Assembly: GCF_900114385.1 (NCBI RefSeq)
Contig: NZ_FOSW01000002.1
Location: 372,001-436,000 of the forward strand
DNA: 64,000 bases
Reading direction: 5' to 3'
Origin: Geodermatophilus ruber
GTDB lineage: Bacteria > Actinomycetota > Actinomycetes > Mycobacteriales > Geodermatophilaceae
Shown here: one piece after another, positions 36,529-45,173 of the stretch
How the letters are laid out: each line of letters starts with the position of its first letter
Position numbering within the stretch: position 1 is the stretch's first letter
Made by a program: the position numbers and the translations under genes
The notes under the pieces: model-generated
Database searches by the model: none
What the model was told of the DNA's origin: nothing
The model's input: only the letters and a program-made list of their open reading frames with translations

Positions 36529-36796
36529 CTGGCCAGGAGCCGGTGAGCTTGGTGAAGCCGCGGGCGCCGGCACGGTCGACCGCCGCCTTGGTCGCGGCGA
36601 AGATGGCGCCCTGCAGCGCGGCGGCCAGGACCACCTCGCGCATCCGGTACTCGCTCTGCAGCGCGGCCGGTGCGTCGTCCTCGCCGGCCACCTTCTTCCA
36701 GACCTGCTTGAAGATCGCGCCGGACATCGCGCCGGCGACGATCCCGCTCAGCAGGCCGATCGGCCGGTAGGCGAGCTTGGCTCCCTTGCTGCTCAC
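36521..36796 (-). CDS. DUF4235 membrane protein
   Basis: A 91-residue protein: SKGAKLAYRPIGLLSGIVAG then AMSGAIFKQVWKKVAGEDDA and LAAALQGAIFAATKAAVDRAG, the DUF4235 pattern with two short membrane segments. The GTG start overlaps the DUF3618 stop by 4 nt, indicating translational coupling. Function is unknown; it always seems to travel with DUF3618 and holin-like genes in actinobacteria. Confidence 0.9.
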   Translation of the reverse strand: MSSKGAKLAYRPIGLLSGIVAGAMSGAIFKQVWKKVAGEDDAPAALQSEYRMREVVLAAALQGAIFAATKAAVDRAGARGFTKLTGSWPGD

Positions 36797-37182
36797 TTCG
36801 TCGTCCTCCTCGCGGCCCGGCGGGCCTTCCGGGTGCTCTTCCTGCCGGTGCTCCGCGCGGCTTTCCGGCGCGCGGCGAGCTGCGCGGCGGCCCGTCGCGC
36901 CGCACGAGCGGCCGCGCGCCGGTCCTTCGTCCGTCGCCGCCACACGAGCAGGCCGACGAGGGCCACCAGGCCCACCCCGGCGCCGAGGACCACCGGCGGG
37001 TTCTCCCGGTAGGTCTCGACCGCGGTGTCCTTGGCGCGCGCGGCGCCCTCCTTGGCGCGCGCCGGCACGTCGAGCCGCTGGCTGAGCTCGTCGACGGTGC
37101 GGCTCAGCTGTTCGCGGGTGGCCTCGATGTCGGCCTTGATGGCGTCCGGGTCGGCGGGGCCGTTCTCCTGGGGAGCGGTCAT
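36793..37182 (-). CDS. DUF3618 membrane protein
   Basis: A 129-residue protein. The N-terminal DUF3618 motif, DAIKADIEATREQLSRTVDE, precedes a helix with AKDTAVETYRENP, a single membrane segment (VVLGAGVGLVALVGLLVWRRR) and a very basic C-terminal tail (KAARSTGRKSTRKARRAARR) that could bind nucleic acid or acidic lipids. It overlaps both neighbours by 4 nt. Confidence 0.9.
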   Translation of the reverse strand: MTAPQENGPADPDAIKADIEATREQLSRTVDELSQRLDVPARAKEGAARAKDTAVETYRENPPVVLGAGVGLVALVGLLVWRRRTKDRRAAARAARRAAAQLAARRKAARSTGRKSTRKARRAARRTTK

Positions 37183-37619
37183 CGGCGGACACTCTCCTTC
37201 ACCGTCGCGATGTCGGCCTTCGTGCTGGCGATCGCCTCCGTCGGGACCGGCGGCGTGGCCTCCTGCACGTCCTTCCGGCCGAGCAGGGCGAGGACGCCGG
37301 CGATGAGGAAGAGGACCGCGGTGACGACCAGCGCGGCCGCCCACGCGGGCAGGACGAGGTCCAGCAGGAGAACGGCGGTGGTGATCAGGGCGGCCAGCCC
37401 GAAGAACCCGAACAGGCCGGCGCCCCCGAACAGGCCGGCGCCCACGCCCAGCCGCTTGGCCTTCTGGGTCACCTCGGCCTGCGCCAGCCGAGTCTCGTCC
37501 CGCACCAGCCGTGAGATCTGCTCGGTGAGCTGGCCGACGAGCTGCCCGGTGGAGGTGTCCTCGGGTGGGGGAGGTGGCGCGGCGGCGGCGTGGGCCCCGC
37601 TGGCGGATGGCTGGGTCAT
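37179..37619 (-). CDS. phage holin-like DUF1469 membrane protein
   Basis: A 146-residue protein: a disordered N-terminus, the DUF1469 helix TGQLVGQLTEQISRLVRDET then RLAQAEVTQKAKRLG, and two membrane helices (GLFGFFGLAALITTAVLLLD and AALVVTAVLFLIAGVLALLG). It is the first gene of the DUF1469-DUF3618-DUF4235-BrkB operon, all joined by short overlaps. It is 'holin-like' by fold only; a phage role is not implied. Confidence 0.9.
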   Translation of the reverse strand: MTQPSASGAHAAAAPPPPPEDTSTGQLVGQLTEQISRLVRDETRLAQAEVTQKAKRLGVGAGLFGGAGLFGFFGLAALITTAVLLLDLVLPAWAAALVVTAVLFLIAGVLALLGRKDVQEATPPVPTEAIASTKADIATVKESVRR

Positions 37620-37727
37620 CGGCTCGGACGCTCCTCGGCTCGGCGGTCGATGCCCTCACATGCCCCCGATGGCCGAAGGGGTAACCAGACCCAGGTCACA
37701 CTCCGGGAACGGCCGGGGCCGGGTCAC

Positions 37728-37733
37728 TAGCCT
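37728..37733 (+). promoter_or_regulatory. -10 element (TAGCCT)
   Basis: It lies 6 nt before the ATG at 37740. Confidence 0.5.
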
Positions 37734-37739
37734 GCGGCC

Positions 37740-37952
37740 ATGAGCTGGTACTGGCGGCTGGAGGACCCTGCGGGCGCGGAGCTGGACCCCGCCTCGATCG
37801 GGGTGGAGGTCCCGGAGAACGACAACCAGGGCGACGCCGAGTCGTGGCTGGGGGAGAACTGGCGGGACCTGCTGGAGCGGGGGGTGGCCACGGTCTCGCT
37901 GTTCGACGGGGACGCGAAGGTCTACGGCCCGATGGGCCTCGCGGCCACCTGA
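37740..37952 (+). CDS. small conserved hypothetical protein
   Basis: A 70-residue acidic protein (SWYWRLEDPAGAELD, NDNQGDAESWLGENWRDLLE, VSLFDGDAKVYGPMGL). It is soluble, with no Cys or signal. Similar short proteins with the WLGENWRELL core occur in many actinobacteria. Function is unknown. It is supported by its own -10 6 nt upstream and by a hairpin after the stop. Confidence 0.8.
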   Translation: MSWYWRLEDPAGAELDPASIGVEVPENDNQGDAESWLGENWRDLLERGVATVSLFDGDAKVYGPMGLAAT

Positions 37953-37965
37953 GCCCGTCGCCCGG

Positions 37966-38001
37966 CGTCGTCCGGACCCGGGCGACCGGGGCCGGACGAC
38001 G
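37966..38001. terminator. bidirectional hairpin
   Basis: CGTCGTCCGG (37966-37975) pairs with CCGGACGACG (37992-38001) between the small gene and the convergent aldo/keto reductase stop. Confidence 0.55.
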
Positions 38002-38006
38002 GGGGG

Positions 38007-38990
38007 TCATCCGCGCGCGGTCCGGGCCGGGTCGCGCTCGACGACGTCCCCGAGGACGTCGTCGATGCGCCGCAGCACGGCGTCGCCGAGCGAAACGCCG
38101 GCGGCCTCGACGTTGTCCCGCACCTGCTCGGGGCGGGTCGCCCCGATGATCGCCGCCGCGACGTTGCGGTTCTGCAGCACCCAGGCGACCGCCAGCTGCG
38201 CCATCGACAGCCCGAGCTCCTCGGCGATCGGGCGCAGCTGCTGCACCCGCGTGAGGACGTCGTCGCGCAGGAACTGCCGCATCGACCCGCCGGCCTCCGG
38301 GTCGCTCGCCCGGCTGCCGGCCGGCAGCTGCTGCCCGGGGAGGTACTTGCCGGTGAGGACGCCCTGCGCGAGCGGGGACCAGACGATCTGGGAGACCCCC
38401 TGCTTCTCGGAGGTGGGCACGACCTCCTCCTCGATGACCCGCCAGAGCATCGAGTACTGCGGCTGGTTGCTGATCAGCTGGATGCCCAGCTCCCGCGCCA
38501 GAGCGGCGCCGGCGGCGATCTCCTCGGCACGCCACTCGGAGACGCCGATGTAGAGCGCCTTGCCGGCGCGCACGAGGTCGGCGAAGGCCGTCATCGTCTC
38601 CTCCAGCGGCACCGTGGGGTCGTAGCGGTGCGCCTGGTAGAGGTCGACGTAGTCGGTCTGCAGCCGCCGCAGCGAGGCGTGGCAGCTCTCCACGATGTGC
38701 TTGCGGGACAGGCCGCGGTCGTTGTGGCCCGGGCCGGTGGGCCAGTAGACCTTGGTGAGGATCTCCAGCCCCTCGCGGCGCTGGCCGGCCAGCGCCCGGC
38801 CGAGGACGGACTCCGCCCGCGTGCCGGCGTAGACGTCGGCGGTGTCGAAGGTGGTGATGCCGGAGTCCAGGGCGGCCCGGACGCAGGCGTGCGCGGCGTC
38901 CTCCTCCACCTGGCCCCCGTGGGTGAGCCAGTTGCCGTAGGCGATCGCGGAGATGGTCAGGCCGGAACGGCCGAGTCGTCGGAATTCCAC
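38007..38990 (-). CDS. aldo/keto reductase
   Basis: A 327-residue NADPH-dependent (beta/alpha)8 oxidoreductase of the potassium-channel-beta-like/YajO group. The catalytic tetrad is visible: Asp and Tyr in TFDTADVYAGTRAESVLGRA, Lys in EILTKVYWP and His in VDLYQAHRYDP. The cofactor site is in IIGATRPEQVRDNVEA. The GTG at 38990 has a TAGCGT -10 (38999-39004) 8 nt upstream. The substrate is unknown. Confidence 0.93.
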   Translation of the reverse strand: MEFRRLGRSGLTISAIAYGNWLTHGGQVEEDAAHACVRAALDSGITTFDTADVYAGTRAESVLGRALAGQRREGLEILTKVYWPTGPGHNDRGLSRKHIVESCHASLRRLQTDYVDLYQAHRYDPTVPLEETMTAFADLVRAGKALYIGVSEWRAEEIAAGAALARELGIQLISNQPQYSMLWRVIEEEVVPTSEKQGVSQIVWSPLAQGVLTGKYLPGQQLPAGSRASDPEAGGSMRQFLRDDVLTRVQQLRPIAEELGLSMAQLAVAWVLQNRNVAAAIIGATRPEQVRDNVEAAGVSLGDAVLRRIDDVLGDVVERDPARTARG

Positions 38991-39015
38991 GGGCGCCGAC
39001 GCTAGTCGGGCGTGC

Positions 39016-39621
39016 TCAGACGTCGGCGCCGATCGGCACCTCAGGCTTGGGGAACCGCCAGCGGCGGACCATCGTCGAGCGGCTGATGCCGTACCAGATC
39101 AGGCCGCGCATCTTGTGGTCCTCGTTCGGGAAGCGCTCCAGGATCTTCTTCTTGATCCGGCGGCCCAGCACGGCCGAGTCGGCGATGATCACCAGGAAGA
39201 AGAGGAACCACAGGAAGACCGTGTAGCTCTGCACCGCCGGGTTGGGCACGAAGTACCCGAGTAGCACGAGCGCGGCCACGACGAGGAAGAAGCTGCCGGC
39301 GTTGCGGCGGGCGTCGACGACGTCGCGCACCAGCTTGCGCACCGGTCCGCGGTCGCGGGCGGGGAGGTAGGTGTCGTCACCGCGCGCGGCGGCGGCCCGG
39401 GCGGTGCCCCGGGTGGCCGCCTGCTGCTCGCGGGACCGCCGGTAGGCCTCCTTGCGGGTGGTCGGCGGCGGCGGCGGCGGCCCCGGACGACGGCCCTGGG
39501 CCTCGTTGCGCTTGGGGGTGGGGCGACCCTTGCCGCCCGCCCGCGCCAGCTCGGCGGTCGTGGCGGTGGGATCGGGAGCGGTCTCGGAGCGGTCCCGGCG
39601 CCCGGGCAGGCGGAGCTTCAC
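39016..39621 (-). CDS. DUF3043 membrane protein
   Basis: A 201-residue protein: a Pro/Arg-rich cytoplasmic N-terminus (GRPTPKRNEAQGRRPGPPP, then TTRKEAYRRSREQQ), RDRGPVRKLVRDVVDARRN, two membrane helices (FFLVVAALVLLGYFVPNPAV and FLWFLFFLVIIADSAVLG) and RRIKKKILERFPNEDH. This is the DUF3043 layout. The GTG at 39621 has a TAGACT -10 (39629-39634) 7 nt upstream. It is divergent from the Fe-S insertion gene, an arrangement common in actinobacteria. Confidence 0.92.
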   Translation of the reverse strand: MKLRLPGRRDRSETAPDPTATTAELARAGGKGRPTPKRNEAQGRRPGPPPPPPTTRKEAYRRSREQQAATRGTARAAAARGDDTYLPARDRGPVRKLVRDVVDARRNAGSFFLVVAALVLLGYFVPNPAVQSYTVFLWFLFFLVIIADSAVLGRRIKKKILERFPNEDHKMRGLIWYGISRSTMVRRWRFPKPEVPIGADV

Positions 39622-39768
39622 GGGCTCGAGTCTACGTGTGACCTCGGCCGATCCCCGCCTCTGCGCGGTCATCCGCCGTACAGTGGGAAGAGGACCCGCT
39701 CCGGCGGTGTTGGCCCGGGGGCAGGACGTGCCGTCCCCGGCACCCTCGAACGTGGGAGGACTACAGAC

Positions 39769-40116
39769 ATGACGGTGCAGGACACCGCGGCGACCGGCGT
39801 GATGCTGAGCGACCCCGCTGCCGCGAAGGTCAAGACGCTGCTCGACCAGGAGGGCCGCGACGACCTGCGGCTGCGCATCGCCGTCCAGCCCGGCGGCTGT
39901 TCCGGCCTGCGCTACCAGCTCTTCTTCGACGAGCGGTTCCTCGACGGCGACCAGACCTACGACTTCAACGGCGTCGAGGTCATCGTCGACCGGATGAGCG
40001 GCCCCTACCTCGGTGGCGCCGTCATCGACTTCGTCGACACGATCGAGAAGCAGGGCTTCACGATCGACAACCCCAACGCGCAGGGCTCCTGCGCCTGCGG
40101 CGACTCGTTCCACTGA
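39769..40116 (+). CDS. erpA: iron-sulfur cluster insertion protein, HesB/IscA/ErpA family
   Basis: A 115-residue A-type carrier delivering Fe-S clusters to apo-proteins. The three conserved cysteines are in QPGGCSGLRYQLFFDE and the C-terminal GSCACGDSF. GGAGGA lies upstream of the ATG, and TACAGT at 39679-39684 is a possible -10. Likely clients in this window are LipA and the Rieske protein. It ends before a very strong bidirectional terminator. Confidence 0.95.
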   Translation: MTVQDTAATGVMLSDPAAAKVKTLLDQEGRDDLRLRIAVQPGGCSGLRYQLFFDERFLDGDQTYDFNGVEVIVDRMSGPYLGGAVIDFVDTIEKQGFTIDNPNAQGSCACGDSFH

Positions 40117-40132
40117 TCGCCGCCTGAACGAC

Positions 40133-40175
40133 CGACAGCGCCCCGGTTCCCGCGCAGGGAACCGGGGCGCTGTCG
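40133..40175. terminator. bidirectional terminator between erpA and asnB
   Basis: A perfect 19-bp stem (40133-40151 with 40157-40175) with a 5-nt loop lies between the convergent erpA and asnB stops. Confidence 0.8.
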
Positions 40176-40216
40176 TGTCGGGGGGAGGTTCCGCGCGGAC
40201 AGTCCCCCCGATGCGG

Positions 40217-42148
40217 TCAGAGACGGACGGGGTAGACGGTCTCGGGCACCACGGGCGTGATCCGCTCCTCGACGAAGACGCCGTGCCAGATCATGAACAC
40301 CAGCAGCGTCCAGAGCTTGCGCGAGTAGTCGACCGGGGAGCCGGCCCGCTGGTTGTCCCGGTGGGCGTCGAGCATCCAGAGGATCTGCCGCCGGTCGAGC
40401 CACTCGTCGGTCTGGCTCTCCTCGATGATCTGCCGCGCCCAGTCGTGCAGGTCCTCGGCCAGCCAGTGCCGGGTCGGCACGGGGAACCCGAGCTTGCGGC
40501 GGTTGAGCACGTGCGCCGGCACGATCTGCTCCAGCGCCCGGCGCAGCGCGTACTTCGTCGTCTCCTTCGTCACCCGCTGGCCGACCGGCAGGGTGCCCGC
40601 GACCGCGAACACCTCGGGGTCGAGGAACGGCACCCGCAGCTCCAGTGAGTTGGCCATGGTCATCTTGTCGGCCTTGACCAGGATGTCGCCGCGCAGCCAG
40701 GTGAACAGGTCCACGTACTGCATCGCGGTGACGTCGTCGTAGCCGGCGGCCCGGGTGCGCTCGTAGAGCTCCCGGGTGACGGCGACGTGCGACAGGTCCG
40801 GGTCGCGCTGCTCCAGGAAGCCCAGCTCGTCGTCGCGGAAGATCCGCGCGTTGCCGTAGTAGCGCTGCTCGAGCGGGATGGAGCCGCGGCGGAGCAGGTC
40901 CTTGCCGCGCATGCCGTCGGGCAGCCTGGTCGACAGGGCGCCGAGGGCCCGGCGGATGCCGCGCGGGACCCTCTCGAAGGCGGCCAGCGACAGCGGCTCG
41001 CGGTAGATGTTGTAGCCGCCGAACAGCTCGTCGGCGCCCTCGCCGGAGAGCACCACCTTGACGTGCTTGCGGGCCTCGCGGGCCACGAAGTACAGCGGCA
41101 CGAGTGCCGGGTCGGCGACCGGGTCGTCCAGGTACCAGACGACCAGCGGGATCGACTCGGCGAACTCCCGCGGCGTGACGACCTTGGTGATGTGTTCGAC
41201 GCCGATCGCCGACGCCGACTCCGCGGCGACGTCGATCTCGGAGAAGCCCTGGCGCTCGAAGCCGACCGTGAAGGTCATCAGGCCCGGGTTGTACCGCTTG
41301 GCCAGCGCGGCGATGGCGGTGGAGTCGATGCCGCCGGAGAGGAACGACCCCACGGTGACGTCGGCGCGCATGTGCACCCGGACCGACTCGTCGAGCACCT
41401 CGGCGATGCGGTCGTACAGGGGCTGCTGCGCGTCCTTCGCCACCGGGCGGACCGGGAAGGTCGGGTGGAAGTAGCGGCTGGTGTGCAGCTCACCGTCGAC
41501 CACGGTGAAGCTGGTGCCGCTCTCGATCCGCCGGATGCCGCGGTGCAGCGTCGCCGGCTCCGGCACGTACTGCAGGGTCAGGTAGTGCTGCAGCGAGGCG
41601 GGATCGACACCGCCGGCGGCCTTGCTGCCGCCGAGCAGCTCCAGCAGCGCCTTCTTCTCGGAGCTGAAGACGATCCCGCCGTCGGCCAGCCGCGCGGTGA
41701 ACAGCGGCTTGATCCCGAACGGGTCGCGGGCGCCGAACGCCGTCCCGGTCAGGGTGTCCCAGATGACGAACGCGAACATGCCGCGCAGCTTGCGGACGAC
41801 GTCCTGACCCCACAGGTGGTAGCCGGCGACGATCGTCTCGGTGTCGCCGTGCGTGGTCAGCTCCGCGCCGGCGGCGGCCAGCTCTTCGCGCAGCTCGACG
41901 TAGTTGTAGATCTCGCCGTTGAACAGGATCCGATAGCGGTCCTCGGCGTAGGGCAGCGGCTGCGGGCTGCCCTCCAGGTCGATGATGGACAGCCGGTTGA
42001 AGCCCAGGACCGCGCGGGTGTCGGACCACACCGCGGTGTCGTCGGGGCCGCGGTGGTGCAGGCAGCGCAGGGCGTGCTGCACGTCGGCGACGTGGGCGTC
42101 GCCGACCCGGTCGGCGTCGGTGGACAGGTAGGCCAACAGGCCGCACAT
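40217..42148 (-). CDS. asnB: asparagine synthetase (glutamine-hydrolysing)
   Basis: A 643-residue class II amidotransferase. After Met removal Cys2 (MCGLLAYLS) is the glutaminase nucleophile. The N-terminal domain has NRLSIIDLEGSPQP and LFNGEIYNYVELR; the synthetase PP-loop is VGSFLSGGIDSTAIAALA, followed by VVLSGEGADELFGGY. The ATG at 42148 is fixed by the required Cys2. The C-terminus is longer than in E. coli AsnB, as in the actinobacterial AsnB/LtsA group linked to wall precursor amidation. Confidence 0.96.
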   Translation of the reverse strand: MCGLLAYLSTDADRVGDAHVADVQHALRCLHHRGPDDTAVWSDTRAVLGFNRLSIIDLEGSPQPLPYAEDRYRILFNGEIYNYVELREELAAAGAELTTHGDTETIVAGYHLWGQDVVRKLRGMFAFVIWDTLTGTAFGARDPFGIKPLFTARLADGGIVFSSEKKALLELLGGSKAAGGVDPASLQHYLTLQYVPEPATLHRGIRRIESGTSFTVVDGELHTSRYFHPTFPVRPVAKDAQQPLYDRIAEVLDESVRVHMRADVTVGSFLSGGIDSTAIAALAKRYNPGLMTFTVGFERQGFSEIDVAAESASAIGVEHITKVVTPREFAESIPLVVWYLDDPVADPALVPLYFVAREARKHVKVVLSGEGADELFGGYNIYREPLSLAAFERVPRGIRRALGALSTRLPDGMRGKDLLRRGSIPLEQRYYGNARIFRDDELGFLEQRDPDLSHVAVTRELYERTRAAGYDDVTAMQYVDLFTWLRGDILVKADKMTMANSLELRVPFLDPEVFAVAGTLPVGQRVTKETTKYALRRALEQIVPAHVLNRRKLGFPVPTRHWLAEDLHDWARQIIEESQTDEWLDRRQILWMLDAHRDNQRAGSPVDYSRKLWTLLVFMIWHGVFVEERITPVVPETVYPVRL

Positions 42149-42204
42149 GAGGCGCAGGTCTCCGGTGGGTCGGCTCGAGCCCCGGCGCGCGGCCGGGGCG
42201 GGGG

Positions 42205-42591
42205 TCACACGCGCTCGCCGGCGCGGGTCTTGCGGGTCGCGAACCGCTCGGCGACGAAGGACAGGATCGGCACGGTGCCGGCCAGCAGCACGAGCACCGA
42301 GCCCTTGAGCGTCCACCGGGCGCGCAGCGCCAGGTCGCAGGCGGTCACGAAGAAGATGGCGTAGAGCCAGCCGTGCAGGGTGCCGATCACCGCGACCGGC
42401 GAGTCGATCCCCCCGAAGTACTTCAGCGGAACGGCCACGAGGATCAGCGCGATCAGCAGCACGCCGACGATCCAGGCCATGACGCGGTAGCGCAGCAGGG
42501 CGGCGGGGATCCTCTGGCCCACCCGGCGGGCGAGGGCGCGGGGGAGCGCGCTGGCGCGCCCCGCCGTGGCGGCGGTCGGCTCAGCGGCCAT
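42205..42591 (-). CDS. DUF3817 membrane protein
   Basis: A 128-residue protein with three membrane helices: VMAWIVGVLLIALILVAVPL, the signature VIGTLHGWLYAIFFVTACDLAL, and VLVLLAGTVPILSFVAER. The G-x-x-H-G-x-L-Y motif identifies DUF3817. It overlaps the upstream gene by 11 nt, so the two form an operon. In actinobacteria DUF3817 genes cluster with cytochrome oxidase genes, but the role is unknown. Confidence 0.9.
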   Translation of the reverse strand: MAAEPTAATAGRASALPRALARRVGQRIPAALLRYRVMAWIVGVLLIALILVAVPLKYFGGIDSPVAVIGTLHGWLYAIFFVTACDLALRARWTLKGSVLVLLAGTVPILSFVAERFATRKTRAGERV

Positions 42592-42946
42592 GGGTGCTCC
42601 GCTGCCCGAGGGCCTTCTCGTTGAGCTCGGCGAGGTAGGCGTTGTAGGCGGCGAGCTCGGGGTCGCCCGTGGTGTCGATGCGGGGGCGCTGGTAGAGCAC
42701 CAGCGAGCTGCCCGGCTCGTCCTCGTCGGGGTCCCGGCGGAGCTCGTCCCGGGCCATGCGGACGTAGAACCACAGCCCCATGAAGCCGTAGAGCGGCCAC
42801 TGCAGTGCGTAGCTCCAGTTCACCGCGCCGCCACCGGCCTCGGCCTTGCTCAGCTGCCAGTAGCCGAGGAAGAAGGTGGCCACGAACAGCGCGACCACCA
42901 GTAGGTGCAGCAGCACCCATCTGGGGGTCAGCAGCCGGGAGATCAC
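42581..42946 (-). CDS. two-helix membrane protein with a SURF1-like N-terminus
   Basis: A 121-residue protein beginning SRLLTPRWVLLHLLVVALFV then ATFFLGYWQLSKAEA, which resembles the first helix of SURF1 (RW-x-x-x-H-x(n)-LGxWQ). A second short helix (ALQWPLYGFMGLWFYVRMAR) and an acidic soluble tail (PDEDEPGSSLVLYQRPRID) follow. It is too short to be a full SURF1. Divergence from ctaC suggests a role near cytochrome oxidase assembly (inference). The GTG at 42946 has a TACAGT -10 (42954-42959) 7 nt upstream. Confidence 0.75.
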   Translation of the reverse strand: MISRLLTPRWVLLHLLVVALFVATFFLGYWQLSKAEAGGGAVNWSYALQWPLYGFMGLWFYVRMARDELRRDPDEDEPGSSLVLYQRPRIDTTGDPELAAYNAYLAELNEKALGQRSTHGR

Positions 42947-43112
42947 GCCGTCGACTGTAACCGGCGCGGGCCGTCGTCCGGGCATCCTCGTGAGGGGGCT
43001 CACCGCCGGCCGGGACGCCTCCGCGCGCCCGCTCCACCGCCGCCTCCGGCAGACGCACGGCACGACCCGCCGGTGCCGCGTCGCCGGTGACAGACCGCGC
43101 TGCGGGGTCGGC

Positions 43113-43118
43113 TAGTCT
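43113..43118 (+). promoter_or_regulatory. possible -10 (TAGTCT) of the ctaC operon
   Basis: It lies about 107 nt before the ctaC GTG, which would give a leader of about 100 nt. A TGACAG about 20 bp upstream is a loose -35. Confidence 0.35.
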
Positions 43119-43225
43119 CGCCGCAGACTGTGGTCGGCGCAGGAGCCGTCTGCCGAGCACCGGCTGACGGCGTGCCGGGAGGACCGTCCGGGACGCCCGG
43201 GCGGGGGACGAGGAGGCAACGAGCA

Positions 43226-44095
43226 GTGGCTCGAGGCAGCAGGCTCGCGCGGGTCGCCGCGCTCGGTCTCCTGGGGGTGGTCGCCCTTACCGGGTGCACC
43301 CCGAACAACGAGTTCTGGCGCTGGGGGTGGCCGGACGGCGTCACCGACCGGTCCGAGGCGATGCGCGATCTCTGGATCTGGTCGGTGATCGCGGCCCTGA
43401 TCGTCGGGTTCGCCGTCTGGGGGCTGATCCTCTGGTCGGTGGTTCGGCACCGGAAGCGCAGCGACGAGCTCCCCAAGCAGACGGCGTACAACCTGCCGCT
43501 GGAGATCGTCTACACGATCCTCCCGTTCCTGATCATCGCCGGGCTGTTCTTCTTCACCGTGGTGGTCCAGAACCGGGTGCAGGAGCGCAGCGCGGATCCT
43601 GACGTCACGGTGGCGGTCAACGCCTTCAAGTGGAACTGGCAGTTCGTCTACCCCGAGACCTCCGGTCCGGACGGCGAACCGGTCAACACCGTGGGCAGCA
43701 GCGAGGAGATCCCGATCCTCGTCCTGCCGACCGACCGGACGATCCGGTTCGAGGTCGCCTCGGCCGACGTCATCCACTCGTTCTGGGTGCCGGAGTTCCT
43801 CTTCAAGCTCGACGTCATCCCGGGCAACGAGAACGGCCGGGACAACGTCTTCGAGGTCACCATCCAGGAGGAGGGTGCCTTCGTCGGCCGCTGCGCCGAG
43901 CTGTGCGGCACCTACCACGCCTACATGAACTTCGAGGTGCGGGCGGTGTCCCCGGCGGACTACGAGGCCTACCTGGACGCCCGCGAGGCCGGCGACAGCA
44001 CCTTCGAGGCGCTGGAGAGCATCGGTCAGCCGGGCCGGTCCCAGACCACGCACGCCTTCGACCTCGTCGAGGACGCGCAGCGGGCCGATGGCTGA
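43226..44095 (+). CDS. ctaC: cytochrome c oxidase subunit II
   Basis: A 289-residue membrane-anchored subunit carrying the CuA centre. A lipoprotein-type signal (GLLGVVALTGCTPNN, lipobox LTGC) is followed by two membrane helices (LWIWSVIAALIVGFAVWGLI and EIVYTILPFLIIAGLFFFTVV) and the cupredoxin domain. CuA ligands are in VIHSFWVPEF and RCAELCGTYHAYMNFEV. The GTG at 43226 has AGGAGG 9 nt upstream. It receives electrons from the QcrCAB complex, whose genes lie downstream. Confidence 0.96.
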   Translation: MARGSRLARVAALGLLGVVALTGCTPNNEFWRWGWPDGVTDRSEAMRDLWIWSVIAALIVGFAVWGLILWSVVRHRKRSDELPKQTAYNLPLEIVYTILPFLIIAGLFFFTVVVQNRVQERSADPDVTVAVNAFKWNWQFVYPETSGPDGEPVNTVGSSEEIPILVLPTDRTIRFEVASADVIHSFWVPEFLFKLDVIPGNENGRDNVFEVTIQEEGAFVGRCAELCGTYHAYMNFEVRAVSPADYEAYLDAREAGDSTFEALESIGQPGRSQTTHAFDLVEDAQRADG

Positions 44096-44143
44096 CCGGC
44101 TTCTGCCCAGCGCACCGATCACCAGGCAGCAGGAGGAACGGCC

Positions 44144-44545
44144 GTGAAGGTCGAAGCGCTCATCTTCAACGCCATCGGGGTGCTCTGCATCGCGGCGGCG
44201 ATCGTCTACGGCCTGTGGTCCCGGGAGCCGATCGGGACGACGGCCCTGGTGCTCTCCGGTGGACTGACCTTCCTCATCGGCGGGTTCTTCTGGTTCGTCT
44301 CGCGGCGCATCGACGCCCGTCCGGAGGACCGGAAGGACGCCGACATCGCCGAGGGGGCCGGCGAGCTGGGCTTCTTCAGCCCGGGCAGCTACTGGCCCTT
44401 CGCGGTCGCGCTGTCCGCCGGCCTCATGGGACTGGCCCTGGCGTTCTTCCACGTCTGGATGATCGTCATGGGCGTCGCGGCACTGCTGATCACCGTCGGC
44501 GGGCTGCTGTTCGAGTACTACGTCGGGCAGAACGCGCGCGGCTGA
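44144..44545 (+). CDS. ctaF: cytochrome c oxidase subunit IV (actinobacterial type)
   Basis: A 133-residue protein with four membrane helices, starting KVEALIFNAIGVLCIAAAIV, then ALVLSGGLTFLIGGFFWFVS, RPEDRKDADIAEGAGELGFF (the conserved cytoplasmic loop) and FFSPGSYWPFAVALSAGLMG. This matches the actinobacterial subunit IV, which differs from the proteobacterial one. The GTG at 44144 has AGGAGG upstream; it lies 48 bp after ctaC in one operon closed by a terminator. Confidence 0.94.
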   Translation: MKVEALIFNAIGVLCIAAAIVYGLWSREPIGTTALVLSGGLTFLIGGFFWFVSRRIDARPEDRKDADIAEGAGELGFFSPGSYWPFAVALSAGLMGLALAFFHVWMIVMGVAALLITVGGLLFEYYVGQNARG

Positions 44546-44562
44546 GCCGCCCACGCGCTCCT

Positions 44563-44600
44563 CGAGGGCTCCTTCCCGCTCCAGCGGGAAGGAGCCCTCG
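44563..44600 (+). terminator. terminator of ctaC-ctaF
   Basis: An 18-bp inverted repeat (44563-44580 with 44583-44600) is followed by TCGTTT. The central two to four bases form the loop. Confidence 0.8.
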
Positions 44601-44984
44601 TCGTTTCGTACGGAAGCCGAACCGTCCCCCGGCCGTGACCGCAGCCGGCAGGCGGGCGCGTCGAGGGGCGGTCCGCCGTCTCGCACCGGCCGCAATCCTG
44701 CCCTGGTGGCCCTGCTGCGCATGTGCCCCTGCGACGGTGATCCGACCTGTGTGGTGGGGGAGACGCACGCCCCGCGAGGAGCCGCCCGGAGGCCGCGGGC
44801 CAGGCCCTGACAGCGGCTTTCAGGCAGCGTGACCGATGAGGTAGCCGGAACGGCTGACCCAGCCGGCGGCGTCGACCAGCTGGCGGATCCGGTCGGGTTG
44901 GTGCGCGCTGACGTGGTCGAGATGGCTGGCGAACACCGGGTGTGGGTGCCGCCCGCCACGGTCCTCGCCGGCCTCATGCTGGCT

Positions 44985-45018
44985 GGCGACACCCCGGCGA
45001 GGGCGACACCCCGGCGAG
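44985..45018. repeat. 17-bp tandem duplication
   Basis: GGCGACACCCCGGCGAG occurs twice head to tail (44985-45001 and 45002-45018). It lies inside the IS630 relic and, as 17 is not a multiple of 3, accounts for one of the frame changes. Confidence 0.9.
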
Positions 45019-45173
45019 CAGGGCGGTACCGCCCCGCGGGTGCGCGGTACCGCCCCCAGCGCTGGGCGCCGCGCGGGCACGGCGGTGCGTCATCGAGGTG
45101 TGCGTGCCGCACACGTCGACGAACACCAGCCGCGCCGCGTCGATGCCGGCCATCCGATCTCGCCACTGGGCGC

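Noticed and set aside
36793-37619. Phage origin for the holin-like gene
   Set aside because: DUF1469 with DUF3618, DUF4235 and BrkB is a common chromosomal actinobacterial operon, with no other phage genes nearby.
44985-45018. CRISPR-like repeat
   Set aside because: Only two head-to-tail copies without a spacer; it is a simple tandem duplication inside a transposase relic.
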